Shown: positions 10,510 to 22,039 of the stretch, piece by piece
Numbering within the stretch: position 1 is the stretch's first letter
Layout: every line of letters begins with the position of its first letter
Assembly: GCA_944472155.2 (NCBI GenBank)
Contig: OX235277.1
Coordinates: forward strand, 7,388,804 to 7,452,803
Direction: 5' to 3'
From: Trichobilharzia szidati
Taxonomy: Eukaryota > Platyhelminthes > Trematoda > Strigeidida > Schistosomatidae
Length of the DNA stretch: 64,000 nt
Position numbers and translations under genes: made by a program
Notes under the pieces: generated by a model
Database searches by the model: none
Told to the model about the DNA's origin: nothing
What the model saw: the letters and a program-made list of their open reading frames with translations, nothing else

Positions 10510-11795
10510 ATTGAAACGTGACAACACACCGGATAAAACAGGTGGAAAAGGAACAAGGAGAATTAGCTGTGAGGTTAGATTGTAAAATAAAACGAATAGA
10601 AGAAGGCGAACGAAACACTAGCGTTTATAAAAAATCAACGCATTCTGCTAATAGATATTTAGACTATAATTCACCTCATCCGTTGACTGTTAAGGCAGGC
10701 TTTGTTAAGTGTCTAACAAACCAAGCAGTAGCACTAAGCAGTACAAGAAAAGACCTAAATGATGAAATAAAACAGATAGAAGAGTCGTTGGTGTTGAATA
10801 ACTATCCTATAAAATTCATTAGGAAGATAACTAAAGGCCAAAAAAAAATAAAAATAATTGTGAAACTAGTAATGATGACATAAATAAGAGAGAATATAAG
10901 TCATCTACTGTTATACCATATAAGGAGGGGACATCTGAGACCCTCCTTACGTAGGATTCTTAATAAAGCAGGAATTAGGGCGGCATTCAAACCTACAAAC
11001 TCATTCAGAGACAAGCTCTGTAGACCCTGTTGATCCAATTAGACAAAATAATATAATTTGCAAAATACATTGCAATGACTGTGAGTGAGGTCAACTACAT
11101 AGGTCAAATTAGTAGGTTGGGAGTAGTCAGATTGTCAGAATGGTTGACCCCGAAAAGATGAGTAATTTAGAAAAAAGCTCAGCAACTGCAATGCATGCAA
11201 TAACACACAACCACACAACAGGGTGGGAGAGGGTTAAAATTCTAAAAAGTAATCTATGTAGGGGGACAGAGAGAGAGGTTAATTACTGAATCCTGCCTGG
11301 TTCATTGAGTCTACATCCAAAACAACACATGCAACAGAAATGACTCAATGCAAATACCAGAGATATGGAAGATATTATTACCACCAGTCAGTCAAATCAG
11401 AGGAGGATAATAAATAATCTCTAAATTCTATTTCAGTTCACGTACATTACAACATTCTAACAAGTTACTTATTATGACTATAGAAACACTCGTCTTTTTT
11501 CCCATCTAATTGTAATTGATCAATAACACTCATATTATCATTTCTGAATGTACATTATCCTATATTGATTTTTATTCAAATATCTAGTCAGTTCCACACA
11601 TGTATTTAAATAAAGGAAAAACGTTGTGTGAGTAACTTGATATGATTATGAGTGGCAATAGTTTGTGCTCGAAACGTGGTCATCAGTTAATGTTACTACA
11701 TAACACCACTGTGTGGTTTATCAAAATAAAATCTTATCCATAATGGAGTTATGTTTAAGCGCCACAGTGCCCAAGATTTATACTTATATCAATAA
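10510..11795 (+). mobile_element. PLE-3 copy: RT tail, endonuclease remnant, 3' end
   Basis: 10518-10883 is open and encodes the post-palm RT segment ('ELAVRLDCKIKR', 'TSVYKKSTHSANRYLDY', 'KCLTNQAVALSS'). 10905-11350 is a broken GIY-YIG domain ('RRILNKAGIRAAFKPTNSF', then stops). 11640-11795 is the terminal region with a hairpin (11650-11670) directly before GAAAC, ending 'CAGTGCCCAAGATTTATAC'. The RT catalytic boxes are absent, so this copy is 5'-truncated. Confidence 0.8.
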
Positions 11796-12180
11796 AGCAG
11801 TTGGAGCTAATTCAAAAAAGCATGTATGCCATATGAATCCTCTGGCAGTTCACCTTAGTTTTGTTGAAACGCCTTCATAGCGTAACAATGTGTTTATACA
11901 TATCCATTTTATTCATATTCTCAAATAAGCTCCCGTTTTTTGCCAATTTGTCTGAAACGGAAAGCATGTTTAGAGGATATAACTAACTGTATAACGACTA
12001 GCTTTTTCCATCAATGCAAATCATATGATTGGAAAGGAAGTAAAGAGCTGTTTCAGTCACGAAAAGTGTTTGCATGACAGATAGATATTACATTATTTTA
12101 CCAGTAATTGTTTCGTCACGAAGTCTGACTGTCGACTAAATTTCTCCCAGTCTAATTGTTTCACTACAAATTATTCGCAA
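11796..12180. other. Unassigned stretch
   Basis: Nothing recognised. Confidence 0.55.
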
Positions 12181-12184
12181 AGTT

Positions 12185-12310
12185 GTGGGCGTGTAATAAA
12201 TACCATGTGTCCAATAATTGGAGCATACACAAATGGATTCACCAAGCGTTTAACAGTAAAATGCTGTCTACACTACCTTTTCTAAGAGTTTCTGCATGTA
12301 TTTCTACGTG
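12185..12310 (+). repeat. Direct repeat, left copy
   Basis: 'CCAATAATTGGAGCATA' through 'CTAAGAGTTTCTGCATGT' recurs diverged at 12822-12975. The two copies flank an RTE-1 fragment. Nature unknown. Confidence 0.55.
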
Positions 12311-12640
12311 GTTTTCTTTCCATTCTGTTCATTTTCCTGCAGACCTCTTCAACTGGCCTCACGATTGCTCTTCACATGGTCTCACCTATGTTACACTCGG
12401 ATTAATGTCCAACTCGTTGTTTTGCATTTAGGCTCTACTTTAGCGATAGCCTGGAGATCAGTGTCAGTCGGCGTGTCTCCTCAGAGTGTGCCAAACCCAC
12501 CAATAGTTTCTTGTCTCTAGTTCTTTCTAGCTGTCCACCTGAGATTCGTTATTGAGCGAAGGAGGCGATTGTTAATATAGGCGTGAAGTAGCCTTTTGGA
12601 ATTACTTTTCGTGGCGCGAAAGCCAATATCAATCACTACT
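12310..12640 (-). mobile_element. RTE-1 3' fragment, old
   Basis: Minus-strand similarity to the RTE-1 end ('TTCACATGGTCTCACC' corresponds to the block before the family end). It is strongly diverged, with no usable frame. Confidence 0.6.
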
Positions 12641-12821
12641 CTTTGACGTTTTTTCTTTTACTGATGAATATCAGGTGACTGCAACGGAAGTAGAGGAATG
12701 CTTTAATAACGGAAAACAGTTATACACCGGATACATATTATTATCAATAATATATTTTGCTGGGATTTTGTTGTAATGAAATCTGTTTTATTGCCTTATC
12801 GGCCAGACTAGTATTTTCTCC

Positions 12822-12975
12822 ATTTTATTCATACCAAGTGCCTAATAATTGGAGCATATATACACATTCACATAAGAAAGGATTGATATAATCATAATGT
12901 GGAGAGCATTTAACGATATAATGCTTTTAAAGCTATTTTCCCTAAGAGTTTCTTCATGTGTTTCTAAGTGCTATA
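12822..12975 (+). repeat. Direct repeat, right copy
   Basis: Diverged partner of 12185-12310 ('CTAATAATTGGAGCATA', 'CTAAGAGTTTCTTCATGT'), with a roughly 25-bp insertion in the middle. Confidence 0.55.
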
Positions 12976-12984
12976 AGTGAGAAT

Positions 12985-13110
12985 AGAACAAGAGCAACAG
13001 TATATACAGAATAAATTGGTACCATCATTTATTTCGACGGCTTCTTATCAGATGCTCACAGCCTATAGAGATTATTCGGTTTATGTAAAGAAAAAAATAT
13101 TAAGGTACAT
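12985..13110 (+). repeat. Terminal-type repeat T, copy 1
   Basis: 'GGTACCATCATTTATTTCG' followed by a CTTCTTATCAG block. It recurs at 39290-39440 and 63880-64000. The reverse strand reads CTGATnAGAAGCC..CGAAATAAATG, reminiscent of an eroded hammerhead. Probably the end of a PLE-like family. Confidence 0.5.
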
Positions 13111-13134
13111 AGAGAGTTAAAGTTTGGATAACTT

Positions 13135-13460
13135 CGTTTATATAATTCCATTATGGTTGAGCTTCTTTCTAAATAACTTATCTTTTTGAGGTCAGTAATT
13201 CTAACCTAAGCTAAATTCTTATGTTCAGAAAATCTGACTATCCCGGACCTACTAGTATGACCTATGTAGAGCTGACGTCACTCACAGTTATTGCAAGGTA
13301 TTTTGTAAATGATATTATTTTGTCTAATTGGGTCCACCGGGTCTTTTGGTCTACAGAGCATATCTGCGAGTGATTTTGTAGGTTTCAATGCCACCCTAAT
13401 TCCTGCCTTATTAAGAATCCTACGTAAAGGCTCGTCTCCTCCTTAGATGGTATTCTATTC
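13135..13460 (-). mobile_element. PLE-3 GIY-YIG fragment
   Basis: Read minus, this corresponds to the 'RRILNKAGIR' to 'YIG' region of PLE-3 ('AAGGATTCTTAATAAGGCAG' sense). It has stops and small indels. No terminal region attached. Confidence 0.7.
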
Positions 13461-14560
13461 TTCTATTCTGTTCTATTCTTATAATATCACATGTATCCCA
13501 TTTATTTATAATTCATTATGTTCCACTAACTTTACGATTTTGTGGACCTAAATTGTTGCAATACGTGTAAAATTCTGTTTAAAGACTACTGTTTGGGATG
13601 GAATTATTATTATTCTTTATCCATCGAACTTCAGGACCAGAGATTAGAGACCGGTACGGAGGCTCCTCTAGGATGACATTTCTAAGCACAGATCCATTAA
13701 TCTACCAAAGCCAGTGTTTCCAGGTGGTGATACTAAATGAATAGTAACATATCACAATCCAAACGTATGTGCTAAGTTTTCAAGGGATAGCATTGTAAAT
13801 TCTTATCGCATCTACAAGTAGTTTTATTGAGCTTTGGCGTTGAAAAGCTTCTCATAGTTATAAATCGCTTGGCCTCTTCTTCAAACATCTCATGCTGCTT
13901 TTCCAATCAACTTTTCGTCGGTGATGATAAACGTAGAAACTTGAGAGAATAATGCGTTTATTCTGGCCACTGTATTGCATATATATATATATATAATTCA
14001 TTATTAATTAGATTTATATATTTTTAATAATTTCGTTATATTTTTCTGTCGAAATAGCGGAATGTAACAATTTTACAGTCGACTATGTATCATCGTACAA
14101 TGCATAATGAGAAAGGAGAGAGTGAGAGAGATAGAGGGAAAAGAGAGGTGAAAATATATATGCAGTTTTCATTTTCCCTACGCCTATTTGTTACGTTTAT
14201 ATGATGAGACGAAAAATAACAGTGTTGAATGTTGCTTTCTAACTACTAAGTATGTAACATATAGAATAGTTGAGTGGAAAAAAATAACCAGCAGTATCGA
14301 TTTAGTTGGATCATTAAAAACCCCAGCTTTTACTCTGACTACAGTTCATTACTGACTAAACAAGTTGAAAGCAGAGAAATTGAAACAGTTGAATAAGAAA
14401 AAAAAATCAGTTTCGCAGCGTCAAGTTTTCCACATCACGTCGATACATCACTGTGGATAAAAGTGGGCTGAGATCAAACACGGGAATTGTGGCTATGAAT
14501 CACAATCAACCAGAGAAAATTTCAGGCAAATTACCTCTTTCATATAAACTGGCCTAGGTA
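13461..14560. other. Unassigned stretch, about 1.1 kb
   Basis: No element or exon recognised. It holds an (AT)n run at about 13977-13996 and a purine-rich GAGA tract at 14110-14140. It is the longest unannotated block and may be ancestral unique sequence. Confidence 0.55.
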
Positions 14561-15065
14561 GCATCGTTTTCAACTACAGGCGGCACGAATGTGGTTGCCA
14601 AAGTCATTTAGAATTCGAAAAACCTTCATTACTATGGAAGATTCCTGTACTCACAGTAAGAATAAAGATTCAGATGTATAGTACTAAAGTGAAACCCATG
14701 ATTCCATAAGATTCAGAAATTTGCAGGTTTACAGGCTCAGTAGTGAAGATTAGATAGAGGGAAGCAAAAATCAGCGAAGCAAGAACCTATTGCCCGAAAA
14801 ATATACAGATTGACATCAGATTCTTGAGTGGAACTCCATTGGGTGACATGGAGGAGATCGTGTGAGGCGAAAATGAATGCTTATCTGTAGTAATGGAGTC
14901 ACTTAAGGAAAGACTGAAGATAACAAGGTGAAAATAGCAATGTGTTGTCGAAGCTGTATTTGCCAAACACGAATTAACTTTGATTTCACTGCATAGTACC
15001 CTGAATAACCTAATAGTATTACCAAACATCCCTTGGGATCCTAATGGAACGTAGGTCTTCAGCAA
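14560..15065 (+). mobile_element. RTE-1 3' fragment, old
   Basis: Shares collinear short blocks with RTE-1 ('TTTTCAACTACAGGCGG', 'GAGTGGAACTCCATTGG', 'GACATGGAGGAGATCGTG') and ends near 'CTAATGGAACGTAGG'. Highly diverged, no frame. Confidence 0.55.
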
Positions 15066-15119
15066 CAAACTAAGATTTTACTTTGTCGTCTGCAGTCTTA
15101 ATTAGCTATCTCCGGAATT

Positions 15120-15320
15120 GTTTAGAAGCTATCATTTTCTCCTAACACAATCTTCTCAACGTCACAATCGAATCCAAGTCAAAGCTGTATCTCGCTTCTT
15201 ATTCAGGTTCTCCTCTACAGCTTGCGTGATATATGATATCACTCATTGGTTCAGTCACTCTCCATTTCTGGATCGATATTTACTGGCAGATAGGCTATTG
15301 GTTGTGTTGCCTCCCACCAA
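15120..15320 (-). mobile_element. RTE-1 end fragment, old
   Basis: Minus-strand match to the terminal RTE-1 block ('CACAATCTTCTCAACGTCAC' region). Weak but collinear. Confidence 0.4.
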
Positions 15321-15402
15321 ACCAACTCGTTGCGGTCTAAGCCCAAAGTGTTACTCGGAAACACAGTCACAAAAACCCTAAAAAAACAGTTATTTTCTTT
15401 TT

Positions 15403-15579
15403 GATTACAGCTTGATTCCACACTGTATTTTTGGTACAGGTATGGAATTTTCAGCATGGATATTGGTAGCCCGAATTTTGCAGGCCAACCATAGATATCG
15501 GGTGTGCGTCGGTAGGGGATCGAACCACGGACCATGTACATGGTCGGCGAGAGTCCTAACCACTGTGCCACCGACGCAC
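15403..15579 (-). mobile_element. SINE-B copy
   Basis: Complete family unit on the minus strand. The tRNA-like head lies at the right (A box about 15545-15575, B box GGTTCGATCCC about 15513-15523, changed in this copy) and the body ends at 15405. Confidence 0.85.
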
Positions 15580-15687
15580 AACAACAATGAAAACAACAAA
15601 ACCATTTCAACAATTGTTTCAGAAAGCTTTCCTTTCAATGTAGGTGTTTAAGCATGACAAAGCACCGTAGAACAAGATTAGTTAGTA

Positions 15688-16350
15688 AAAATGCAATCGC
15701 ATGAAGGATTTCATCATGAGCTGACATCAATTAGAGAACCACTGGTAAACCTGGGAGTATTGGACAGTTGTTTCGTCCTAGTTTAAGACTCTTCATCAGT
15801 ACGCGCCCACCGGGATTCGAACCCAGGACCTTCTGGTTACAAGGCGAGCTCGTAGACCATTGAGCCACTGGGACCCGATCATCATCATCAGCTCATGATG
15901 AAATCCACCATGCAATTAAACAAAATCCCTACCAAACCAATACTTGAAAATTAATCTGATGCTCACTAGTGACTAACCTTATCCAGGCAGTTAACCTGGG
16001 GTTCTAGTGGGAAGCCGTGATCAGTAAGGTACAGCAGGTTGATGATGAGACAGTAACTCATCTAAGAAGACATTGTGAAATGGTCGCGCTATGTCGTGAA
16101 TTGGCAGAAGTTAGAATTCAAGGACCATTGGATCCGGTCCCAGTGGCTCAATGGTCTACGAGCTCGCCTTGTAACCAGAAGGTCCTGGGTTCGAATCCCG
16201 GTGATGAAGAGTCTTAAACTAGGACGAAACAGCTGTCCAGTACTCCCAGGTTTTCCAGTGGTTCTCTAATTGATGTCAGCTCATGATGAAATCATTCATA
16301 CAATTAAACAAAATCCCTACCAAACCAATACTTGAAAAAAAACGCAATTG
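15688..16350. mobile_element. SINE-A inverted pair with probable TSD
   Basis: Same architecture as 5678-6335: minus SINE-A (about 15705-15880), plus-oriented tail (about 15888-15950), spacer and plus SINE-A (about 16130-16338). The flanks AAAATGCAATCG (15688-15699) and AAAACGCAATTG (16339-16350) match at 10 of 12 positions, both differences being C/T. The tail 'CAAAATCCCTACCAAACCAA' occurs in the middle and again at the right end, both plus. Hammerhead cores read A-TGAAGA (C3 lost), with GAAAC and GTCC intact. Confidence 0.8.
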
Positions 16351-16384
16351 TTAGAAGTATATGAGAATCAAGTGGCATATTCCC

Positions 16385-17285
16385 AACAAGATGGGACCAA
16401 AAGTCTGTCACAGTTCAACGCCAAAATAACATTCATTCACCTAAACAGAATCGCAGTGGCGAAATGACACAGCATGTCAGACAAACACAAAGAGAAGCAT
16501 AACATTCAGAGATAAAACCGGGATAAAGACATCTAACGAGGATCAATTCATCATATACAAACGTCAGAACAGGCATTTACAATCTAGGGTAGCAATGTAC
16601 AGTAACTACAGATTTAGTAGAAACATCCCTATTAGTGAAGATATTGTAATTAGATCGTTCAAGGGTGATTTCTCAAACAAATATTTGATCACAGGATGGA
16701 TTCCAGTCTGGTATAGTCAACTTATGATTCGCCTTCTGTTCATGACATCTTGAGAATTGAGCGAAAACATATAACTTAATATCCTACTGACATTTGGCAG
16801 TCGATAACCTGAAGAGGAAAATATCCAGCTCTTTGCAGAAGACTTTCCCTGCAGCAACAACAGGAGTGACATTCTGTAGCCGTCCAGTACTTCGAAACAA
16901 CACGAAAGACAAACTCTCGCATATGACCAATTCAATGTGTATATACACCTGCTCGTGCAGAGCTGGGTACATAGGTCTTTGTATGCACGTCCTTTCAAAA
17001 CGTGTTAGAGAACATTACCCAGCTTGGCTGCAAAGAGGAGGTACCGGTTCAATCAGAAATGCCATTATTGAAAGTCTGATCAACACCTCCCACAACATCT
17101 GAACTGATTCTTTCAAAGTAATTTACAAAGTCAACAGAAACCTTTTGAAAGCAGTATGTTTCCGACTTCTCTGTACTGCAGAAGCCCTCGAAATATGCAT
17201 CAAGAAGCCGGAGCTGTGCGTTTAAAAGAAATTATTCCAACCTCTACAACTACCATGGATCTAGTTCTGTATGTTCCCTTAGCTT
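16385..17285 (+). mobile_element. PLE-2 RT-tail and GIY-YIG copy
   Basis: 16540-16790 encodes the post-palm RT region ('DEFIIYKRQNRHLQSRV'). 16794-17102 is an open frame with the GIY-YIG core. After the ORF the frame continues in 'YKVNRNLLKAV' and ends in a C-terminal 'CIKKPELCV' motif near 17220. The YIG strand reads 'GYIGLCM'. It matches the minus-strand copy at 56039-56750. Confidence 0.75.
16794..17102 (+). CDS. PLE-2 GIY-YIG endonuclease fragment (102 aa)
   Basis: GIY-YIG nucleases nick DNA to prime PLE reverse transcription. Here 'CIYTCSCRAGYIGLCMHVLS' (about residues 49-68) supplies the IY and YIG strands. 'KRVREHYPAWL' supplies the helix with its Arg and Glu-His, and 'IRNAIIESLINTSHN' is the usual downstream helix. 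The frame stops at 17102 by a TGA. Homology continues for about 40 more codons downstream, so this is a truncated domain. The N-terminal Met is arbitrary. Confidence 0.65.
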   Translation: MAVDNLKRKISSSLQKTFPAATTGVTFCSRPVLRNNTKDKLSHMTNSMCIYTCSCRAGYIGLCMHVLSKRVREHYPAWLQRGGTGSIRNAIIESLINTSHNI

Positions 17286-18165
17286 TCAATGTTTTTATCT
17301 CTTTTCGTTCGCTGTGTGTGTGATTCTTACTCCCTCTGTCTTCATTCGCTTCATCCTATTTTTTTCCATTTTTTCAGTCATAAAAACAGTTGTTTTAAGT
17401 TTGTTTCCATACTGTTCCTGTCCACATTTGTAACTTGTTTAAAATAACTATTTTACAATTATATCCTAATTCTGTGCAATTTTTGTGTTTCTAAGGCTCT
17501 TGTATTCTATATTCACACCTCCTAACTCCCATCTCAAGTTGAAAATTATTATTTCAATTTTGTTCCATGCTCATTTTTACACACTTGATACCCGTTCTAA
17601 TCCTGTGTAATTTTGTTTCTAACGGCTCGCCTGAACCATATCTTGTTGAAAATAATTATCAGCTTTTATTCGCTGTCGTAATTATGTGGAATCAAACAAG
17701 AACTGCATCCATGTAAACTTATGTTTTTAAATGCAATTTTACAGCTACTTTTGAAAATGAAATCGCCGAAAAGATCGCCATCTTTGATGAACTTCGTGTT
17801 CTCTTCTTTCATAATGTCCATATGGGTGTTTTCCACCACCTAAAAATATTTACACTGATTTTAATTTGCTCGTATAAGTAGGGAGTTGTGCTTCCTTCTA
17901 TGAGTGAATGGCAGCTTGCTTGTCTAGTACCATGATTGTCTTCAAATATATACATCTTGTGTATGTGCATATGCGTTCTGATATATCAATATAAACAGCA
18001 GAACGGAACCGATGTCTAATTTTCAACTGCATTTTGTAAACGCTGAGTTCTGAATTTCCTTGGAGCTATGTATACATTTTGAACTCAGGTAATTTCGCTG
18101 ATGCCTTTATTGCAAATGTTTCGGAAAGAAAGATATCTACTGGTTGGAAGAAAAGCTAGTTACCT
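17286..18165. other. Probable PLE-2 3' region, then unassigned
   Basis: 17286-17820 lies directly downstream of the PLE-2 endonuclease and contains 'GAAATCGCCGAAAAGATCG', so it may be its 3' UTR or terminal region. The rest is unassigned AT-rich sequence. Confidence 0.4.
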
Positions 18166-19435
18166 TCTCACGCTTCCAAAAAAAGGAGACTTAGGCCTCT
18201 AAAAGAACTGGCGTGGAATAATGTTAACATCCACGCCAGGTCACGTCATCCTGGAGAGTAAAAAAGATGCATTGGACGCAGAACTCTGACTGGAACAAGG
18301 TGGATTCACGAAAGGCAAATCGTATTGTAATAAAAATTCAACTCTCTGTACCATCAATGAGAAAAAACATAGAACGGCAGTCGAACCTCTTTATCAAATT
18401 GAGAAAACCTTCCGTAACGCTGACTGCGAAGTAACTTGGAAACTACTTCAACACTATGAATTGCAGTGCCACAAATATTTGTCAACATCATTCAACAACT
18501 ATGTGACAGTGCCACATGTCAGATGATACACAACGGAAAACTAGACGAAGCTTCCGAAGTGATGCTAGGAGTATGACAAGGACGCTGACTGTTATCGCCT
18601 ATGATACTATTAATTGTTGTCGACTGGATTATGCGTTAGACTGTGGGAATTGAGAAGACAGGAATAGGCTGGATCAATGAGAAGGCTCAAGAAGATCTGG
18701 ATTTTGTGGACAATCTACGCTTAATTTCACACAAACTAGAATACTTACAGGTAAAATCCGACAAAATGACAAAAGAGGCAGGCTGTGAGAACAGAAATTC
18801 CAGTGAACATGGAGAAAAGGGAAGTTTTGAAGATAGCCAACCAACAGCAACAACGACCGGCATCTATTACCATCAGCAGGAGAGATTTGAAAGGTGTAAC
18901 TTCCTCCATCTACCTAGGAAATATCTTTTTAACCGCAGGCAGTACGGATGAGAATGTCAAAGCCAAAATGTATTCAGCGTAAACAACAAGATTCGGATGT
19001 TCGACACCAATGTTCAGTCAGTCAGTTTTTCTATATGGGTCAGAAACTTGACATTTGCGTCCCCAGAAGCATTTCCGAAAGCCAAATGCATACTTTTATC
19101 AACAGCTGCCTTCGCTGACTCTATACTGAAGATAGTATGTCCGGACAGAAAATGTTAGCTACAAGAAACTCTGGGAACGAACTAACCAAGGATCTTATGC
19201 TTAATAAATATGTAGAAGAAAAAGGAAGTGGTTCGGGCAGATGATGATGAAACTGTCGAATAACACTGAGTGAAACCCGAACGACAAACGACGAGTAGGC
19301 TGGTTAAAGGTGACGTGGAAGAGATCGTGCGAGAAGGAGATGAGAGACTATCGGCATTCGTGATCCCAACCAAAGATGACCTCATAGACCGAAATGAAAT
19401 TAAGATGGACTGTTGAAGCTCCATGCTTCACTCGG
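18165..19435 (+). mobile_element. RTE-1-type element, older copy with RT palm
   Basis: The only RTE-1-like copy here that retains most of the RT palm in pieces: 'LTLPKKGDLGL', 'FTKGKSYCNK', 'VDWIMR', then 'LDFVDNLRLISHKLE', where the FADD box has become FVDN. It continues through the thumb to a weak end near 19430. Many stops and frameshifts. The region right of 19180 contains the 'RVGWLKVTWKRSC' equivalent. Confidence 0.7.
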
Positions 19436-19514
19436 AACAAAAAGGGAACAATCCGCTAACTATGTTCAGGAATTTTCCATATTTACGTAGTGTTGATAGA
19501 TCAGAATAGATTTA

Positions 19515-19660
19515 ATGTTAGATGTTTGAAGGCAATCAGCAGCAAGATGTATCTGTCACCTTGAAAGAACTTATGTCCTACTTGAGATTCCAACCCGCAT
19601 CATCCAGCGCTGCAGTCAGAGACGTTATCACTGAGTTTTCCGGGCTCAATGATCACACTG
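19515..19660 (-). mobile_element. SINE-C copy, hammerhead deleted
   Basis: The tRNA-like head is on the right (B box near 19580-19590 read minus) and the body runs left to about 19515. The hammerhead block between 'GATACATCTTG' and 'GCTGATTGCC' on the minus strand is missing. Confidence 0.7.
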
Positions 19661-20110
19661 CAGACTTGGTTAACAGAGTTTTGTCTACACCAATATCGAG
19701 AGCTATTGAAAAATGAACGAAAGATAGGTCTGTTCATCTCGTTGCTACTTTCAATACCCAAAATAGAAAGTAGGATTAATGCTCAGTAATATATAAGTAG
19801 TATTTCAGCCCATAGGCACTATTATATCCGTTTTATTAAAAATATTATACGCGTATAATAAACGTGGGTTCAGTGAAGCGAAATCAGTTTTCCACACTAC
19901 TGAAATTGGATAGACAAGATCTTCATTCATTCTTATGCACTTCATAATTAAATATTTAGTTTACAGAAAGTTTATAGAAATAAAACTTGGATTATAAATT
20001 CAGTTGGTAATGAGAAGCATCTGATTCTTTCATTCATAAATGAAACTTGAAAGTGAAAAATATTAGTTCACAAGGTAGCATAAATTTCTGGTAAAGGATT
20101 GATCACACTG
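19661..20110. other. Unassigned stretch
   Basis: Nothing recognised. Confidence 0.55.
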
Positions 20111-20114
20111 TGAC

Positions 20115-20690
20115 ACCAGTCACAGAACCATTGGAAAACCTGGGATTACTGCCTGCTGCTGTTTTGTCCTAGCTTGCAACTCTTCGGCAATAAGAACCCA
20201 CCATGGAGGGTTCGCTCCAAGGACCTTCAAGTTCCGAGACTACCCAACTCGTGATATTATATTTGCGGCAACTACCAGCCAGCGTCACGGGGGAGTAACC
20301 ATCCTCTTGTCTGACTTGGTGAACCTCGCTGTTTACGACAACTCCCTAAAACTTCAGGTAAGGATTTGTATAGAGTCACTTGCTGGTGTGCATAAATTGT
20401 CAGAAGTTGGAATTCATGAAATGATGGGTATAGTCCCAGTGACTGACTAGTCTACGAGCTCGGTTTGTATCCGAGATGTCCTGGGTTCGAACCCCAGTGA
20501 GTGTGTGCTGCCTATTGAAGAGCCTCAAACTAGGACGAAACAGGAGTGTAAAGTACTCCTTGATGATTTTCCAGGTGTCGGTTTGTGATCAATCCTGTGA
20601 CCAACGCCTGCAGATCAATACTCGATACAGCTGTCCAGTACTCCCAGGTTTTTCAGTGACTACGTAACCGATATCAGCTCATAATTAAAT
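20115..20690. mobile_element. SINE-A inverted pair
   Basis: A minus copy (20115-20250) and a plus copy (about 20400-20690), separated by a family-specific spacer. The plus copy has an A box near 20433 and a B box GGTTCGAACCC at about 20483. Its 3' half is partly duplicated: 'CAGCTGTCCAGTACTCCCAG' at about 20630-20649 repeats the eroded block at about 20540-20575. No clear TSD. Confidence 0.75.
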
Positions 20691-21030
20691 CCTGTAAATA
20701 ATAGTATACAACAGCGACACCTGTTTCTCCCGCCTATGATGCTAAAACGAGAACACATAACTACGTAAAGTGTATTTTACGCAAAAATATATGATTCAAA
20801 ATATCACCAAGGTTATCCCAATTAGTCTGTAAGCGTGACCAGTAAAGTAGTGGGCGTTATTTTATGTCAAACAATTCTGATTGGTCTATCTCCAGGGTGG
20901 ATATTGACCACCTAGTGGGGCTGAGTTCTGATAGGCTTATTTTCATGACCGAACACAGACAACCATATCGCCCCCCCCAATGTATTTTTCTCTCCATAAT
21001 GATAACATAATCAAGTTAGATTAAGGAGTG
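20691..21030. other. Unassigned stretch
   Basis: Nothing recognised, except a C8 run at about 20970-20977. Confidence 0.5.
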
Positions 21031-21235
21031 ATATCAGAACCACTATAAACTAGAGCTTAGTGGACAGCTTTTTCGCCCCAGTTTGAGAATATTCGTCAGT
21101 AAGTGGCCAGAACTTTCAGATAACTAGGTGAGTTCGTTTACTATCCAGAACATGGGATGCGATTGAATGGCCCGAAAGTTCTAACTCCTGTTGAGTCACG
21201 ATCATATAATCGGTAAGGTCACATTTTTATATGCA
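21030..21235 (-). mobile_element. SINE-A copy
   Basis: Minus-strand copy with an eroded head and the family 3' block at left. GACGAAAC has changed to GGCGAAAA. Confidence 0.65.
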
Positions 21236-21540
21236 TTTCCTTCTCTTTCGCCTGTTTTCTGCCTAAAATATTAAAAACGAATAGTGTTTAATTTGCAGTC
21301 TTTGACATTGTGATCCCTTCATCTATACAAATCGTTCACTGATTAGTGGTCAGTTTGCGTACTTCCTTGTCCATTATCTTTAGCCTAAGCATATGACTGC
21401 TGAAAGTAGTTTTAGAGAGTCACGGGTGGTAATATGCTCAACAGAATAATATTTCTCATATGATTATGGACGTTTTTCTTTGATTGGCGATAGCGAATAT
21501 ATTTGTCGAGCCTGTCGCCCCACGGGGATGAGGAACGATG
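21236..21540. other. Unassigned stretch
   Basis: Nothing recognised. Confidence 0.5.
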
Positions 21541-21795
21541 AGAAGATAGATTGGACAAACTCTATGGAGACTGCTGAGTGACATTTCGCTACAGACAAGC
21601 CCTTGAGTGAAATCAGGATTGGAAGTGATGAGTGAAGCGAAGATCCAAAGGTAACGGGGAGGAGATCGAGTTAAAATGAGATGAGCGCATATGGTCAGGA
21701 TGAAATGGAGATGAGCCACTAAAGGACTGCATTCTACTCGAACTCCAGAGAGAATGTCACCATTGACACTCATTATAAGCGTACCGTAGGTCGTG
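21540..21795 (+). mobile_element. RTE-1 end fragment, old
   Basis: Collinear weak match to the RTE-1 C-terminus and tail ('ACGGGGAGGAGATCGAG', 'GAAATGGAGATGAGCCAC'). Confidence 0.45.
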
Positions 21796-22039
21796 ATCCC
21801 GACTGTCTTATAGATTCAGCATAACTCTTGTCATAATGTTATTTAACATCTGCCAGTTAACAATTTCCGGAACTTTGAATGAGAAACCGTAACTAGCGTA
21901 AATTAAATCATGCTGTGTAAGATAACAACTACTCATCAGTGAGGATTAATGTTAATCGCGAGGTAACAGAAATTAGGAGAAGCAAAATTAATATCATTTA
22001 ATTCTGACCCCTTGGTTGAATGATAGGGCTGACTCGGAT

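Noticed and set aside
15251..15613. 120-aa minus ORF
   Set aside because: It is a chance frame through a SINE-B copy and an eroded RTE-1 fragment.
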